In this document: positions 35,257-44,206 of the stretch, piece after piece
Layout of the letters: every line of letters starts with the position of its first letter
Position numbering within the stretch: the stretch's first letter is position 1
Program-made: the position numbers and the translations under genes
The notes under the pieces: model-generated
What the model saw: the letters and a program-made list of their open reading frames with translations, nothing else
Told to the model about the DNA's origin: nothing
The model's database searches: none
Origin: Butyrivibrio sp. LB2008
GTDB lineage: Bacteria > Bacillota > Clostridia > Lachnospirales > Lachnospiraceae
DNA length: 64,000 nt
Direction of reading: 5' to 3'
Assembly: GCF_000621565.1 (NCBI RefSeq)
Contig: NZ_JHXZ01000009.1
Coordinates: 1 to 64,000 of the forward strand

Positions 35257-36690
35257 ATGAATAAAAAATACAGTAATTCACTTAGATACAGAGTAATCTG
35301 GGTTTGCCTCGTATTTATCATTATTCTCTGCATGGCACTTGGTACCATAAGTTTCATGATATTTAAAAAAACCATGATGGATGAGTACAGGACAAGGCTT
35401 ACTTACGTTACCAATTATACTATTAAAAATATCGATGTAGCGGATCTCGAAGAGCGTATTGCCACAAAAGAGTATTCCGATACGTTTAATAATCTTGTAG
35501 ATTTAATGGGCAGGATAAGAGAGAGTTATGATCTTGATTTTATCCTGCTTACAGTTCCTTGCAAAGTTGACGGAAGATATGACTGTATGCAGATCGCATC
35601 CGGACTTACCGAATCGGAAAAAAGCGGGGAGGATGTGAAAGAGGGCATACCGATTCCGTATCTCGGAGACATGATAGGGTCTTTTCTCGGTGAAGAACTC
35701 TGTGAGATTTCCTATAATGTTATGAAGAATAACGAAGGAATCAATTATACTACCGCAAAGAGTGATTACGGCGAGGACTTTAGCGCAAGTGTTTCCATAA
35801 GGAATGCATCAGGTGAGGGAATAGCTCTTTTTTCCTGCGGATTTAGTACTACAGATATAGATACTACACTTAGGAAATATATTATTACCATGGCTGTGTG
35901 CGGTATTGTTCTTGCCTTGATATTTATCTGCGGAATGATATTATGGCTTAATGAGAGAGTAATTGTTCCTCTTCAGAAGATTGAACGTACTGCAAGAGAT
36001 TTTGCCAATAACAGTCACTCCCAGAAAAATCCGGAACTCCTTCTTATGGAGAATCCTGACGTACATACGGGAGATGAGCTTGAATCGCTTGCCGATACTA
36101 TTTTTTCCATGTCTCAGGATATGAGAGAATATGCAGAGGATCTTATGAGGTCATCCAATAAGATTCAGAATATGTCTCTTGAGATGACTAAGGTTAATGA
36201 GTTTGCACTGCGAGATGCCCTCACGGGAGTTAAGAACAAAGCTGCTTATGACAAAGTGGAGATAAGACTAAACTCGGATATCATAACTCAGACTGCGCAG
36301 TTTGGAATGCTGATGATAGATATTAATTATCTGAAGAAGATAAATGATACTTTCGGGCATGAAGCAGGAGACCTTTACATAAAGAATATGTGCACGCTTA
36401 TATGCGATACATTTGAGAATTCGCCGGTATTTAGAATAGGCGGAGATGAGTTTGTCGTGCTACTTGAAAATAAAGATTTTAATCATAAGGATGAGCTTAT
36501 CGATTCGCTTAAGAGCCATATGGAAGAGCTTCAGAGTAATAAGAGCTTGCAGCCGTGGGAGAGAATCTCGGCAGCCATCGGCCTTGCAATATACGATGAA
36601 TCAATGGATGATGACGCGGACAGCGTTCTTAAGAGAGCTGACAGGCTTATGTATCAGAATAAAAAGGATATGAAAGCTGTTAGAATATAA
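35257..36690 (+). CDS. Membrane diguanylate cyclase
   Basis: 477 residues. Two membrane helices (about 11-33 and 205-229) flank a Cache-like extracellular domain; a HAMP-like linker follows. The GGDEF domain has an intact catalytic motif RIGGDEF (GGDEF at residues 395-399), DALTGVKNKAAYD at its start and DINYLKKINDTFGHEAGD for metal and GTP binding. No RxxD inhibitory site is placed five residues before the motif. It is a probable active c-di-GMP synthase responding to an external signal, unlike the degenerate GGDEF-EAL proteins at 50735 and 55296. Confidence 0.88.
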   Translation: MNKKYSNSLRYRVIWVCLVFIIILCMALGTISFMIFKKTMMDEYRTRLTYVTNYTIKNIDVADLEERIATKEYSDTFNNLVDLMGRIRESYDLDFILLTVPCKVDGRYDCMQIASGLTESEKSGEDVKEGIPIPYLGDMIGSFLGEELCEISYNVMKNNEGINYTTAKSDYGEDFSASVSIRNASGEGIALFSCGFSTTDIDTTLRKYIITMAVCGIVLALIFICGMILWLNERVIVPLQKIERTARDFANNSHSQKNPELLLMENPDVHTGDELESLADTIFSMSQDMREYAEDLMRSSNKIQNMSLEMTKVNEFALRDALTGVKNKAAYDKVEIRLNSDIITQTAQFGMLMIDINYLKKINDTFGHEAGDLYIKNMCTLICDTFENSPVFRIGGDEFVVLLENKDFNHKDELIDSLKSHMEELQSNKSLQPWERISAAIGLAIYDESMDDDADSVLKRADRLMYQNKKDMKAVRI

Positions 36691-36721
36691 ACATAAAAGA
36701 AAGGCATAAGTTACACAGAGT

Positions 36722-37681
36722 ATGAAGATTGTTGTTGCAGATGTAGACAGTGTCGGATCTGACATGGACTACAGTATTTATGATGAACTCGGAGATGTTA
36801 CCTATTACGGTGACAAGATTACCGATGAAAATGCAAAGGAGAGACTTGAGGGAGCGGAGATCCTGCTTATTAACAAGAGTGCTATAACCGAAAAGGTTTT
36901 AAATGATGCTCCCGATCTTAAACTTATATGTGAGTTTGCGACAGGTTATGACAATGCAAATATAGAGCTTTGCAAAGAGCGCGGCGTTAAGGTTGCGAAT
37001 GTAGTTAATTATTCTACTGCATCGGTTGCCCAGCATACGTTTGCATTACTTTTTTATCTTATGGAAAACTCACGCCATTATGATGAATTCGTAAAAAGCG
37101 GCGGATATGCAAATCAGCCGCATTTTTGCTGCCTGGATATACCTTTTGAGGAACTTGACGGCAAAGTATACGGAATTGTCGGAATGGGCAATATCGGAAG
37201 AAAGGTTGCTCAGATCGCTACAGCTTTTGGAGCAAAGGTCATCTTTTATTCCGCATCCGGAAACAGCACCTGTACGGACTATGAGAGAGTATCGTTTGAT
37301 GAGCTTTTATCAAGATCGGATGTGATATCTCTTCATTGTCCTTTAAGTGACAGAACGAGAGAGCTCTTTAATAAAGATGCTTTTTCCAAGATGAAGAAAA
37401 ATGCGATACTTATAAATGTTGCAAGGGGTGCTGTTGTTAATGAACAGGATCTTTGCGATGCTATTGAAAATGGTGAGATAAAGGCAGCAGGACTTGATGT
37501 ACTCAATCCCGAACCTATGGCAAAAGATTCGCCGCTTCTTAAGATTCAGGACAGCGGAAAACTTTTTGTCACACCGCATATGGCATGGGGAAGTACGGAA
37601 GCCAGAAAAAGATGTCTTGAAGAAGTAAAGAAAAATATTCAGGCGTTCATGGCGGGAACACCCAGAAATATTGTTAACTGA
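36722..37681 (+). CDS. D-isomer 2-hydroxyacid dehydrogenase
   Basis: 319 residues. NAD-binding motif VYGIVGMGNIGRKVAQIATAFG near 147-168. Catalytic Arg in NVARGAVVNE, Glu in the following ENGEIKAAGLDV and His in VTPHMAWGS. The catalytic site is complete. The sequence resembles the hydroxypyruvate/glycerate dehydrogenase group more than lactate dehydrogenase; the substrate is uncertain. A bidirectional terminator follows. Confidence 0.88.
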   Translation: MKIVVADVDSVGSDMDYSIYDELGDVTYYGDKITDENAKERLEGAEILLINKSAITEKVLNDAPDLKLICEFATGYDNANIELCKERGVKVANVVNYSTASVAQHTFALLFYLMENSRHYDEFVKSGGYANQPHFCCLDIPFEELDGKVYGIVGMGNIGRKVAQIATAFGAKVIFYSASGNSTCTDYERVSFDELLSRSDVISLHCPLSDRTRELFNKDAFSKMKKNAILINVARGAVVNEQDLCDAIENGEIKAAGLDVLNPEPMAKDSPLLKIQDSGKLFVTPHMAWGSTEARKRCLEEVKKNIQAFMAGTPRNIVN

Positions 37682-37709
37682 AAATGTAAATGCAAATGAT
37701 ATACAAAAG

Positions 37710-37750
37710 AGCCTCTGTCCCGGTGCATTGAGACAGAGGCTTGATTTTTC
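37710..37750. terminator. Bidirectional terminator
   Basis: AGCCTCTGTC and GACAGAGGCT form a perfect 10-bp stem with a 12-nt loop. T-runs lie on the plus side (TTGATTTTT) and, in the other direction, TCTTTTG. It serves both the dehydrogenase gene and the convergent small gene at 37754. Confidence 0.85.
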
Positions 37751-37753
37751 TGT

Positions 37754-38005
37754 TTACATGAGTTCTACGGGTTCGCCGGAGAAATCGGCTTTTCCGCTGT
37801 CATAGAGCTTTCTTACAAAATCAATAGCTCTCTGGCCGGAATTTTCAATCGGAATATTTTGATCGTAGATATATTCGAGTCTGTCACCACTTGTAAGAGT
37901 GAAGTTTATCTGCGTTCCGACAATCTTTCCTTCTCCGATATCCATAGGTTTAACTTCTACGGCACAAACGTCTTTTATTACACCTTCTCCGAAAAGAACT
38001 AACAT
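37754..38005 (-). CDS. Small conserved hypothetical protein
   Basis: 83 residues from the ATG at 38005, chosen because AAGGAGGG lies directly upstream (38013-38020 on the minus strand); a longer frame to 38074 has no such site. It starts MLVLFGEGVIKDVCAVEV and has no signal peptide or membrane helix. Alternating strands suggest a small beta-rich fold. Family not recognised. Confidence 0.6.
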   Translation of the reverse strand: MLVLFGEGVIKDVCAVEVKPMDIGEGKIVGTQINFTLTSGDRLEYIYDQNIPIENSGQRAIDFVRKLYDSGKADFSGEPVELM

Positions 38006-38099
38006 TAAAAAGCCCTCCTTATAATGGCTGATATGCCAAAAAATATATATGTGGAATAATCTATATTTTACCACTATAATAACGAAATTGCGATATTCT

Positions 38100-38127
38100 T
38101 TGATTATTTATCCAAATATGGTATACT
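38100..38127 (+). promoter_or_regulatory. Promoter of the acidic-tail lipoprotein
   Basis: TTGATT (38100-38105), a 16-bp spacer and TATACT (38122-38127), about 50 bp before the start at 38177. Confidence 0.5.
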
Positions 38128-38176
38128 AAACTTTGTGTTTACAAAAATTGTTATGTGGTACGGAGATTTAACATTT

Positions 38177-39019
38177 ATGCGTATGAAGAAAAATATATTA
38201 TCTACAATTGTAGTTTTTACATTGAGCGCAGCACTCCTTACGGGATGCACTACTCCCAAAAAAGCTATAAGAGAAACAGCAACCGAATTCTTGGAAATAG
38301 TTAAGAACGGTTCAACTGAGAATATAGATCAGTATGCGAGCCCTGAGGTCTTGGAAAGCGAATTTGTTCATACATTCGATTCGTCATTCCTTACGGATAA
38401 TCTCAAATCGGCTATCGATGCTGAGATGCTTAATGAGGAGACGGCTCAAAGACTTGATAATCTCTGTGCCAGTCTTTCAAATATGATCACAAGTTATGAG
38501 CTTACTTCTGTTTCTATGAAGAGGAAGGTTGGAACTGTAGTTGCTACGGTGAATACAGCTTTTCCGTTAAATATTATAGGCAGTGAGGATGCATCATCAC
38601 GTATAAGCGTCAAGGTTGAAGCTTATAATGAAGCCAATCCGGATAAAGTCAACAATTCCGATCCCGAGATTGCTAAGCAGGCCTACAATGACATGATCAA
38701 TCTTGTTTTGGAGACATATGAAGACATGATGGAAGAAAGTTCCGAGGAATCTTATGTTTTCGTCTTCACATTAACAAGGGATTCTGAAACAAAGAAGTGG
38801 CGTATAACAAGTGTTAAAGATTATGACAGTGCTGCAAACGGCGTGGTTATAACAACAACAGATACGGACGGAAATAACTCTGAGGATGCTGAGACTGAGG
38901 AAACTGAAACAGAAGAGACCGAATCTGAAGAACCTGCGCAGGAAGAGAACAGTGAAGAGACTGAATCTGAAGATGCCGGAGCTGAAGAAGGCGAAGCAGA
39001 AACTGAACAAGCTGAATAA
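38177..39019 (+). CDS. Lipoprotein with an acidic C-terminal repeat tail
   Basis: 280 residues from ATG 38177 (CGGAG upstream); ATG 38183 is also possible. Lipobox LLTGC (Cys near 23). The mature part resembles small Gram-positive lipoproteins of the DUF5105/DUF4878 kind (AIRETATEFLEIVKNGSTENIDQYASPEVLES). The last 45 residues are almost only Glu, Thr, Ser, Asp and Ala in imperfect repeats (ETEETETEETESEE). Function unknown; the tail may bind cations or extend through the wall. Confidence 0.7.
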   Translation: MRMKKNILSTIVVFTLSAALLTGCTTPKKAIRETATEFLEIVKNGSTENIDQYASPEVLESEFVHTFDSSFLTDNLKSAIDAEMLNEETAQRLDNLCASLSNMITSYELTSVSMKRKVGTVVATVNTAFPLNIIGSEDASSRISVKVEAYNEANPDKVNNSDPEIAKQAYNDMINLVLETYEDMMEESSEESYVFVFTLTRDSETKKWRITSVKDYDSAANGVVITTTDTDGNNSEDAETEETETEETESEEPAQEENSEETESEDAGAEEGEAETEQAE

Positions 39020-39039
39020 ATATATTTCACATACATGAT

Positions 39040-39076
39040 AAAAGTCCTATGCCGACAAAGCATAGGACTTTTATTC
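39040..39076. terminator. Bidirectional terminator
   Basis: AAAAGTCCTATGC and GCATAGGACTTTT form a perfect 13-bp stem with a 7-nt loop, with flanking A and T tracts. It separates two convergent genes. Confidence 0.88.
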
Positions 39077-39119
39077 ATTCATTGAATCATCCATTATAAT
39101 TCTCCGTTTTAATGGTGAA

Positions 39120-39293
39120 TCATCTCTTTCCGAGACAACCCTGATTTTTCAGTTCTATGAGCAGATCAAAGACAATCCCTAACGGTAAGCCGGTGATATG
39201 AGCTACTTTCTCGGGGTCCGGATAATACTCGTCTTCGCAATCCTTTCTGATGCAGTCCAGAACTTCATTCTTAAAGTCTAATGTAGCTGTCAT
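39120..39293 (-). CDS. Small HTH-like hypothetical protein
   Basis: 57 residues from ATG 39293; AAAGGAG lies about 12 bases upstream. An in-frame GTG at 39305 would overlap that site. It contains a likely winged-helix segment: PEKVAHITGLPLGIVFDLLIELKNQGCL. It may be a small DNA-binding protein. Family not recognised. Confidence 0.55.
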   Translation of the reverse strand: MTATLDFKNEVLDCIRKDCEDEYYPDPEKVAHITGLPLGIVFDLLIELKNQGCLGKR

Positions 39294-39646
39294 ATACTTA
39301 AACACTCCTTTCTTAAATAGTCAGATAATTCCGCATGTGTGATTATCTATTACTATTTATTATATCGGAAAAATGCGCAGAATAATAACGATTTTGTGTT
39401 AAAAATATAAAAATTTAATAAAATAGTTGCATGCCTGATATTGAATAACCAAAGTTCTGCGTTTTCCGCTAATCTTAATAAGTATAGCATTAAGATTAGT
39501 ATTACTATATTAACATAAAATTTATAATTAATAAAGGGGTGAAATGCTTGAAAAGACAAGCGCGCAATAAGCCTGTATTGTAATGGGGAACAAAACATAG
39601 TATTATTGTCTTTGATATTATGTTAAAAATATTGAAAGGAATGACG
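39294..39646. other. AT-rich spacer with a 10-bp inverted repeat and a promoter
   Basis: 353 bp without a convincing gene. CTAATCTTAA (39469-39478) and TTAAGATTAG (39490-39499) form a perfect inverted repeat with an 11-nt loop and no T-run. A promoter TTGTAA-17 bp-TATTAT lies at 39578-39606 before the paralogue array. An eight-codon ATG frame at 39544 has a good-looking AAAGGGGTG site but is too short to claim. Confidence 0.45.
39578..39606 (+). promoter_or_regulatory. Promoter of the PH-like paralogue array
   Basis: TTGTAA (39578-39583), a 17-bp spacer and TATTAT (39601-39606), about 40 bp before the GTG start at 39647. Confidence 0.5.
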
Positions 39647-40495
39647 GTGTTTGAGAAAAGATATGAGCCTCGGATAAAAGGGGATAAGATTACGATTGTA
39701 GACAAGAGAAGTAGATGCAGATATGTGATATGGCCAAGCAGCATATCTGTTAAATATGTTTTCGGACTCTTTTCCAAAAAGATAGATATACATATGGTTG
39801 AGTATTGTATATATCATTCGAACTATATTGTTGTTATTGACAATAAGGGGCGCGAAATAAAGATTGACTGCTGCCACCTTTCACGTGAGGCGGTAAAAGT
39901 CATTCTGGATTTTTTGGAAAAATCAAAAATAACTGTTAGAAAAATAACGCCAAATCTGAAGAAAAAAGATAGTACAAATCTTAATTACAGTTTTGATGTG
40001 GAAGGTGAAAGGCTTATTGGGTGGACTATTTTTATTGCGTTGGCGTACGGACTTATTGATTGTGCCATTCTGGCTGATTCATTAGCTAACTGGCCGTACG
40101 TATTAGTATTTACAGGCTTTGTTGCAGTACTTGCCTGCATTATGTTATCGCAATTATACAGTATTCGGGTTGATGGCGATTACATCGAAATCCGCGGCGG
40201 ACTAAAAAAGAAAAGAGTAATCACTTTGAAAGATATATCCGGTGTCAGGAATTATACGGTTCATCTTAATGCCCGTCATGGTGGAGCATACAGACGTTAT
40301 GCATGTGAGGCGATGGATCTGTATAGTAAAAAAGAACCATTAAAAAGGCTGTGTTCAATAGATGAAATGGAGTACAGACATTATCATCTGTTTAAGCAAT
40401 ATCTCAATGATAACGGAATTCCTTTTTATGAAAAAGATTCCAAGCCGCCTTTTTCAATAAAGGGAATCAATAGAGGAAAGAGTACGGGAAGGTAA
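39647..40495 (+). CDS. PH-like membrane protein paralogue 1 (internal deletion)
   Basis: 282 residues. Start set at GTG 39647 because GAAAGGA is six bases upstream and the resulting N-terminus (MFEKRYEP) aligns with MFKKRYEP of the next two genes. After RYEPRIKGDKITIVDKR it jumps directly to RYVIWPSSISVKYV, so the first transmembrane hairpin present in the paralogues is missing, apparently by in-frame deletion. A second hairpin (LIGWTIFIALAYGLIDCAIL...YVLVFTGFVAVLACIML) and a second PH-like module (IRVDGDYIEIRGGLKKKRVITLKDISGV) remain. First gene of a five-gene array; function unknown. Confidence 0.65.
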   Translation: MFEKRYEPRIKGDKITIVDKRSRCRYVIWPSSISVKYVFGLFSKKIDIHMVEYCIYHSNYIVVIDNKGREIKIDCCHLSREAVKVILDFLEKSKITVRKITPNLKKKDSTNLNYSFDVEGERLIGWTIFIALAYGLIDCAILADSLANWPYVLVFTGFVAVLACIMLSQLYSIRVDGDYIEIRGGLKKKRVITLKDISGVRNYTVHLNARHGGAYRRYACEAMDLYSKKEPLKRLCSIDEMEYRHYHLFKQYLNDNGIPFYEKDSKPPFSIKGINRGKSTGR

Positions 40496-40501
40496 AGTTT
40501 T

Positions 40502-41506
40502 ATGTTTAAGAAAAGATATGAGCCTCATATTAAAGGTGACAAAGTTACTATCATAGATAACAGAACACAAATGGCACGTCCATTCATGTTTTTTTCTTAT
40601 ATTGTAACAATAATACTTGCTTTCGTGGCGGTCATTGACGAGGATACAGAGGGGAAGATTATAGGCATTTTGTTTTTTGGTTCGATAATCCTGATGCTGG
40701 AATTATTGATAGGATGTCTTGAGCGGAAATATGTGATAAAGCCGGAGAGTTTATCTATACGATATGGCATTTTCGGGAAAACAATAAAATATGATAGAGT
40801 GAAATATTGCTTTTTTAATGATCTGAGTTATATTACTTTGATCGATGACAGAGGACGTGAGAGTGTAGTTGAGCTATTAAACCTTCCTAAAGACGCAGAT
40901 AAATTTTTTACTGACAGTTTTAAGAATGCAAATATACAGATTCGCAAGATAGGTAGCTTTGGTGTACAGAAGGAAGGAACAAATTATAATTACAATTTTA
41001 AAATGAAGCAAAAACACGCTGTCGGTAATATTTTTTTATTTGTTTTATGTATCTGTTTTTTTGCTTTTTTTATGCTAATCATGCTCATATCGTATGAGCC
41101 GGGGTATTTATGGTTTCTTATACTTATGGAGCTTGGAGGACTTGCCCTTATTGCGTTTTTATTTTGGATGATACTGAAGTCTACAGGTACTGTCTTTGTT
41201 AACGGCGGTGATATTGAGTTCAGAAGGTGGCTTAAAAAGCCCATGACAATAAAGGTAAAAGATATTTCTTATGTTTATACAGAGTTTAGGGAATCTGATA
41301 TGAATAAAAACGGACATGTTGAAGTGATGGATATTTATGTCGGAAAAGAGAAGCTAAAGCTGTCTTATGATATCGGAAGAACCTTTAAGAATTACGATCT
41401 GTTCGAGGCATATCTTCAAGATAACGGAATACGATTTGCACTTGATAAAGATGGAGCGACGCCTCTTGAGATGTTTAGGAAGATGCGCGAAAAGAATAAG
41501 AAATAG
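40502..41506 (+). CDS. PH-like membrane protein paralogue 2
   Basis: 334 residues. Layout: RYEPHIKGDKVTIID, membrane hairpin (about 20-70), a beta-rich PH-like module beginning KYVIKPESLSIRYGIFGKTI, a second hairpin (about 170-225), and a second module (VFVNGGDIEFRRWLKKPMTIKVKDISYVY). This hairpin-plus-module repeat resembles bPH_2 (YdbS-like) membrane proteins, but the match is by layout only. It starts 6 bp after paralogue 1 and is followed 10 bp later by paralogue 3, so the array is one operon. Confidence 0.65.
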   Translation: MFKKRYEPHIKGDKVTIIDNRTQMARPFMFFSYIVTIILAFVAVIDEDTEGKIIGILFFGSIILMLELLIGCLERKYVIKPESLSIRYGIFGKTIKYDRVKYCFFNDLSYITLIDDRGRESVVELLNLPKDADKFFTDSFKNANIQIRKIGSFGVQKEGTNYNYNFKMKQKHAVGNIFLFVLCICFFAFFMLIMLISYEPGYLWFLILMELGGLALIAFLFWMILKSTGTVFVNGGDIEFRRWLKKPMTIKVKDISYVYTEFRESDMNKNGHVEVMDIYVGKEKLKLSYDIGRTFKNYDLFEAYLQDNGIRFALDKDGATPLEMFRKMREKNKK

Positions 41507-41516
41507 TGGAGTGTTT

Positions 41517-43145
41517 ATGTTTAAGAAAAGATACGAGCCTCATATCAGGGGCGATAAAGTTACAATTATTGATAAGAGAACGGCGGTTATGTATCCGCTT
41601 ATGTATGCGATCGTAACAGCTTACGTTTTGATAATCTGGGGAATCGGTGGATTTAGTGATGATATGAAATTGAATGCCATCATATTGGCCGGAGTATACC
41701 TTGGCGTTACGGCTATGTGCATCTGCTTTGAACGGAAATATGTGATAGAACCCGAGAGCATATCTGTTTTCTATGGAATAATCGGGAAAAAGCTAAATCT
41801 TCATAAGGTGACACATTGCTTTCGCAATTCATACAGGCATATTTCGCTTGCGGATGACAGAGAACGTGAGGTGACAATTGATCTGGCACATCTTCCTGAT
41901 GGCGCGGAAAAATACTTTCTGGAGAGTTTTAGAAATACCAATGTAAACATCAGAAATATAGGATACTTTGATGAGCATGAAGGCGGCGCAAATTATAATT
42001 ACAGATTTAAAATGTGTCAGAGAGAAGCAAAAGTAGGAAAGATAGCTATTTTGTTAATATGCTTTCTCTTTGAATTTATATTTGTGGCAATTTGGGTTAC
42101 TTCTCCCGAAGTGCGGAGCATGTTTACAAAAATTATTGTGGGAACCGCAGTGTTGTGGATTGTGGCACACAGCGGTTTTACTAATACCGTATGTATTGAC
42201 GGGGAATTTATTGAGTTTAGAAGATGGTTTAAAAAGACGAAGAGAATCAGTGTAAAAGATATTGTCTGGGTCTATGTTGCAAATGCGATACCGAACAATA
42301 CTGTCAATAAGTTTACCGAAGTCATGAATATCCGTCTTAAGGATGCATATTTAAAATCATCAATCCAAATAGGCAGAGGCCTTACAAACTATGATATGTT
42401 TGTGGCATATCTTCTGGATAACGGTGTGCCTTTTTCTTTGGACGGAAAGAAGGTGATCGATACAAAAGAAGCGGAGAAACAAATGGAACCGGATATTTCG
42501 GAAATATTGAATCTAAAAGACTATGCATTTACCGTTAATGATGATTATGTAATTGAAAATGGAATTTTCGCCGGGAAAAAATTTGATGAAAAACAGGCTC
42601 CAAATGCCGACTACACCGCTTATCAATCAAGAAATAAGGTTGCCGATACTACAGGATTGATACTGTATTTTATATGCTTCTTTGCAATGTGCATAGCACT
42701 GATCCTGGCACAATCGGAGAAAATAGGCTTTGTCACTGCACTTATGATCATGTTTGGAATATCACTGTTTGTCGATCTGGTACAGCTTATAAAGGTTAAG
42801 CGCAATTACAAAGATGTGACGGAAGGAGCATCCTGCTATCCGGCAACTTTGTTTTCAGCAGTCACTATCGGCAATAGGCAATTTATATCATATGCCTATG
42901 CTGACGGAGATACGGTTCGAGTAATTGAATCCTTATTTCTTGGGAAAAAAGCAAAATCAAAGAACTATAAGGAACTATATAATGTTCCGACATTTATCTG
43001 GGCAGATCCGAAAAAGGCTCCGCGCTGTGTTGAGGGAACAGAAGAGAAACCTTCCGGTAACAGCGCAATAACCAAAAGAATGGTGGCTACAATAATTGCA
43101 GGAATTGGCCTTATTGTGATAGGGATTGTTTTTAGTCAGATATAA
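41517..43145 (+). CDS. PH-like membrane protein paralogue 3 with extra C-terminal domain
   Basis: 542 residues from ATG 41517 (GTGGAG upstream); a longer frame to 41367 overlaps the previous gene and has no site. The first 330 residues repeat the plan of paralogue 2 (RYEPHIRGDKVTIID, KYVIEPESISVFYGIIGKK, VCIDGEFIEFRRWFKKTKRISVKDIVWVY). A roughly 200-residue extension follows, with another membrane pair (TGLILYFICFFAMCIALILA...) and a final helix near the C-terminus. The extension is not present in the other four. Function unknown. Confidence 0.62.
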   Translation: MFKKRYEPHIRGDKVTIIDKRTAVMYPLMYAIVTAYVLIIWGIGGFSDDMKLNAIILAGVYLGVTAMCICFERKYVIEPESISVFYGIIGKKLNLHKVTHCFRNSYRHISLADDREREVTIDLAHLPDGAEKYFLESFRNTNVNIRNIGYFDEHEGGANYNYRFKMCQREAKVGKIAILLICFLFEFIFVAIWVTSPEVRSMFTKIIVGTAVLWIVAHSGFTNTVCIDGEFIEFRRWFKKTKRISVKDIVWVYVANAIPNNTVNKFTEVMNIRLKDAYLKSSIQIGRGLTNYDMFVAYLLDNGVPFSLDGKKVIDTKEAEKQMEPDISEILNLKDYAFTVNDDYVIENGIFAGKKFDEKQAPNADYTAYQSRNKVADTTGLILYFICFFAMCIALILAQSEKIGFVTALMIMFGISLFVDLVQLIKVKRNYKDVTEGASCYPATLFSAVTIGNRQFISYAYADGDTVRVIESLFLGKKAKSKNYKELYNVPTFIWADPKKAPRCVEGTEEKPSGNSAITKRMVATIIAGIGLIVIGIVFSQI

Positions 43146-43171
43146 ATATATCGGAATGAGGTACACGTTTT

Positions 43172-44179
43172 ATGTCTAAATTTGTAGACAAAAATAATCC
43201 GAAAAAAATCGGAGATAACATAATAATACCAAGTAGACAATATAAAGGCTTATTCTTAGCGTTTGTTATATTAACTGCAGAGTGTATCTTTTTGGTCGTA
43301 TTGTGTAATATAGGTAAAGATATATCGGACTTGTTATGCATACTGGGATTTATATCGGCGTTAATTGTATTTGGAGGATGGACTCTGGATAAAACAAAGT
43401 ATGTGATAACGCCTGAGCATATTGAAATCAAGCATGGTTTTTTCGGCAGAAAGATTCCGTTAGATCTAATATCTTCATATAGTTCAACTACCGGCCATGT
43501 ACTGTTTTTGTACCTTACCAACGGAAAGGAATTAAGAATTGAATATCGATATATGAACTATGCACAGCATTATTTTCTTTATAATGTGATAAGAAAAAAA
43601 CACCTCACGGAAAAAGTATATTCTGATTGCCAAAACTTTAAGATGCATAGAACAGATAGGTGGTTGTGGATTTGTATTTTTGGCGGTATACTCATATTTT
43701 TTGACTGGATTATAGTGAGTTCGCCTTCCTCGTTTTCTAATGTATTTCAAATGATAATACTGATGTTGTTTGTAAATTTTCTCCTATTTTGCGGGATATT
43801 TTCATATACATACACAATCTATATTCATGATAAATGCATCGATGTAAAAAACTTTGGTATACAGATTAAAAGTTTTAATGTCAATGATATATCTGATTAT
43901 GAATCAGATTATGTGACTTATAGAGCTAAATATGGTAGTACTACATTTGAAAAGCTAACTCTCAATATGAAAAATGGCGGATTGAGTTTTTTCTTTCCAA
44001 CTATCACACGCAGTTATAGTGACTACGAAAGATTTATCGGTTATCTCAAAGCCAACGGAATTCCTACTTCATTCGAATTGAAATATCGTAATTCTGAAAA
44101 AAAGCCGAAAGCTAAAAAGATAAATGAAAATCAAAATAAGATAAATTTAAAGAAAAGACGCCGCCGCCACACTCTTTAG
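43172..44179 (+). CDS. PH-like membrane protein paralogue 4
   Basis: 335 residues of a diverged subgroup: IGDNIIIPSRQYKGLF, first hairpin, KYVITPEHIEIKHGFFGRKIPLD, second hairpin, then IYIHDKCIDVKNFGIQIKSFNVNDISDY. The basic C-terminus (KKRRRRHTL) is cytoplasmic. The 20 bases before the ATG (CGGAATGAGGTACA..GTTTT) are nearly identical to those before paralogue 5, showing a recent tandem duplication. Function unknown. Confidence 0.6.
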   Translation: MSKFVDKNNPKKIGDNIIIPSRQYKGLFLAFVILTAECIFLVVLCNIGKDISDLLCILGFISALIVFGGWTLDKTKYVITPEHIEIKHGFFGRKIPLDLISSYSSTTGHVLFLYLTNGKELRIEYRYMNYAQHYFLYNVIRKKHLTEKVYSDCQNFKMHRTDRWLWICIFGGILIFFDWIIVSSPSSFSNVFQMIILMLFVNFLLFCGIFSYTYTIYIHDKCIDVKNFGIQIKSFNVNDISDYESDYVTYRAKYGSTTFEKLTLNMKNGGLSFFFPTITRSYSDYERFIGYLKANGIPTSFELKYRNSEKKPKAKKINENQNKINLKKRRRRHTL

Positions 44180-44206
44180 TGTGAATCGGAATGAGGTACA
44201 AGTTTT

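Noticed and set aside
39544-39570. Eight-codon ATG frame with a good AAAGGGGTG site
   Set aside because: Too short to separate from chance, with no terminator or conserved partner.
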